Assembly: GCA_023264215.1 (NCBI GenBank)
Contig: JALQSY010000110.1
Location: forward strand, 1 to 6,053
Length of the DNA: 6,053 nucleotides
Direction: 5' to 3'
Source: Candidatus Nanopelagicales bacterium
GTDB lineage: Bacteria > Actinomycetota > Actinomycetes > S36-B12
Both the position numbers and the translations under genes were made by a program. Of the stretch, positions 5,881 through 6,053 are shown in pieces; position 1 is the first letter of the stretch, and the number at the start of each line of letters is the position of its first letter. Below the pieces are notes generated by a model. The model saw only the letters and a program-made list of their open reading frames with translations, did no database searches and was not told where the DNA came from.

Positions 5881-6053
5881 GGGTCGCCATCGCGGGTGCC
5901 GGCAAGGTCGGCCGATCCATCGCGCGCGAGCTCGTCGGCTTCGGCCACGACGTCCTGCTCATCGACAAGGACACCGACCTCGCTCGACCCGGGGCCGTGC
6001 AGGGCGCCGTCATGCTGCAGGCCGACGCCTGCGAGTTGGCTGCGCTCGAGGAG
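5877..6053 (+). CDS. Second TrkA-family RCK protein (CeoC-like), partial
   Basis: The first 59 residues of a second RCK protein, cut by the right edge. It starts MRVAIAGAGKVGRSIAREL, with the Rossmann glycines GAGKVG at 7-12 and an acidic D30 at the end of the second strand (LLIDKD), so NAD(H) binding is expected. DACELAALEE near the end matches what I recall of CeoC (Rv2692) of M. tuberculosis. The ATG overlaps the TGA of the preceding gene in ATGA, so the two are translationally coupled and almost certainly one operon. The likely assembly is a heteromeric gating ring with the first protein, replacing the two RCK units of a long TrkA chain; that is inference. TrkA_C would lie beyond the window. 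Confidence 0.9.
   Translation, partial: MRVAIAGAGKVGRSIARELVGFGHDVLLIDKDTDLARPGAVQGAVMLQADACELAALEE

Noticed and set aside
1..6053. A novel defence, mobile or biosynthetic system.
   Set aside because: Every long coding stretch is accounted for by a known housekeeping family. No transposase, integrase, nuclease, toxin-antitoxin pair, CRISPR repeat or tRNA-like attachment site was found.

Overview
The window is high-GC chromosomal DNA, densely packed with genes that use GTG as well as ATG starts. It looks like ordinary core genome of an actinomycete-type bacterium. The best evidence is a block at the right-hand end: an APC-superfamily permease transcribed leftward, divergent from two adjacent TrkA-type (RCK) genes. 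This is the arrangement I recall for Rv2690c / ceoB (Rv2691) / ceoC (Rv2692) of Mycobacterium tuberculosis. The aconitase and the asparagine synthase also read like their mycobacterial counterparts. No mobile element, CRISPR array, tRNA, rRNA or phage gene was seen.

Layout, left to right. (1) 1-1112, minus strand: N-terminal 370 residues of an AcnA-type aconitate hydratase; the rest runs off the left edge. (2) 1113-1243: a 131-bp divergent promoter region, with a clear Shine-Dalgarno sequence for each gene and one weak -10-like hexamer each way. (3) 1244-3154, plus strand: complete glutamine-dependent asparagine synthase (AsnB / LtsA-like). (4) 3151-5109, minus strand: complete KimA-like potassium transporter (APC superfamily) with a cytosolic C-terminal domain. 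It converges on asnB so closely that the two stop codons share the palindrome CTAG, and an imperfect hairpin surrounds that point. (5) 5110-5190: an 81-bp divergent region with inverted repeats and no Shine-Dalgarno for either gene, which suggests leaderless transcripts. (6) 5191-5880, plus strand: complete TrkA/RCK protein with a GTG start. (7) 5877-6053, plus strand: the first 59 residues of a second TrkA/RCK protein, overlapping the previous gene by ATGA and cut by the right edge.

The right half is a potassium-handling module: a KimA-type K+ importer whose cation-site residues appear conserved, divergent from two single-unit RCK proteins that normally sense NAD(H)/nucleotides and gate K+ transport. 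The left half is central metabolism (TCA cycle aconitase) next to amide transfer (asparagine, or possibly amidation of diaminopimelate in peptidoglycan). I found no convincing undescribed system. The points most worth a second look are the shared-stop hairpin, the probable leaderless divergent pair, and how RCK proteins might work with a KimA-like rather than a TrkH-like transporter.
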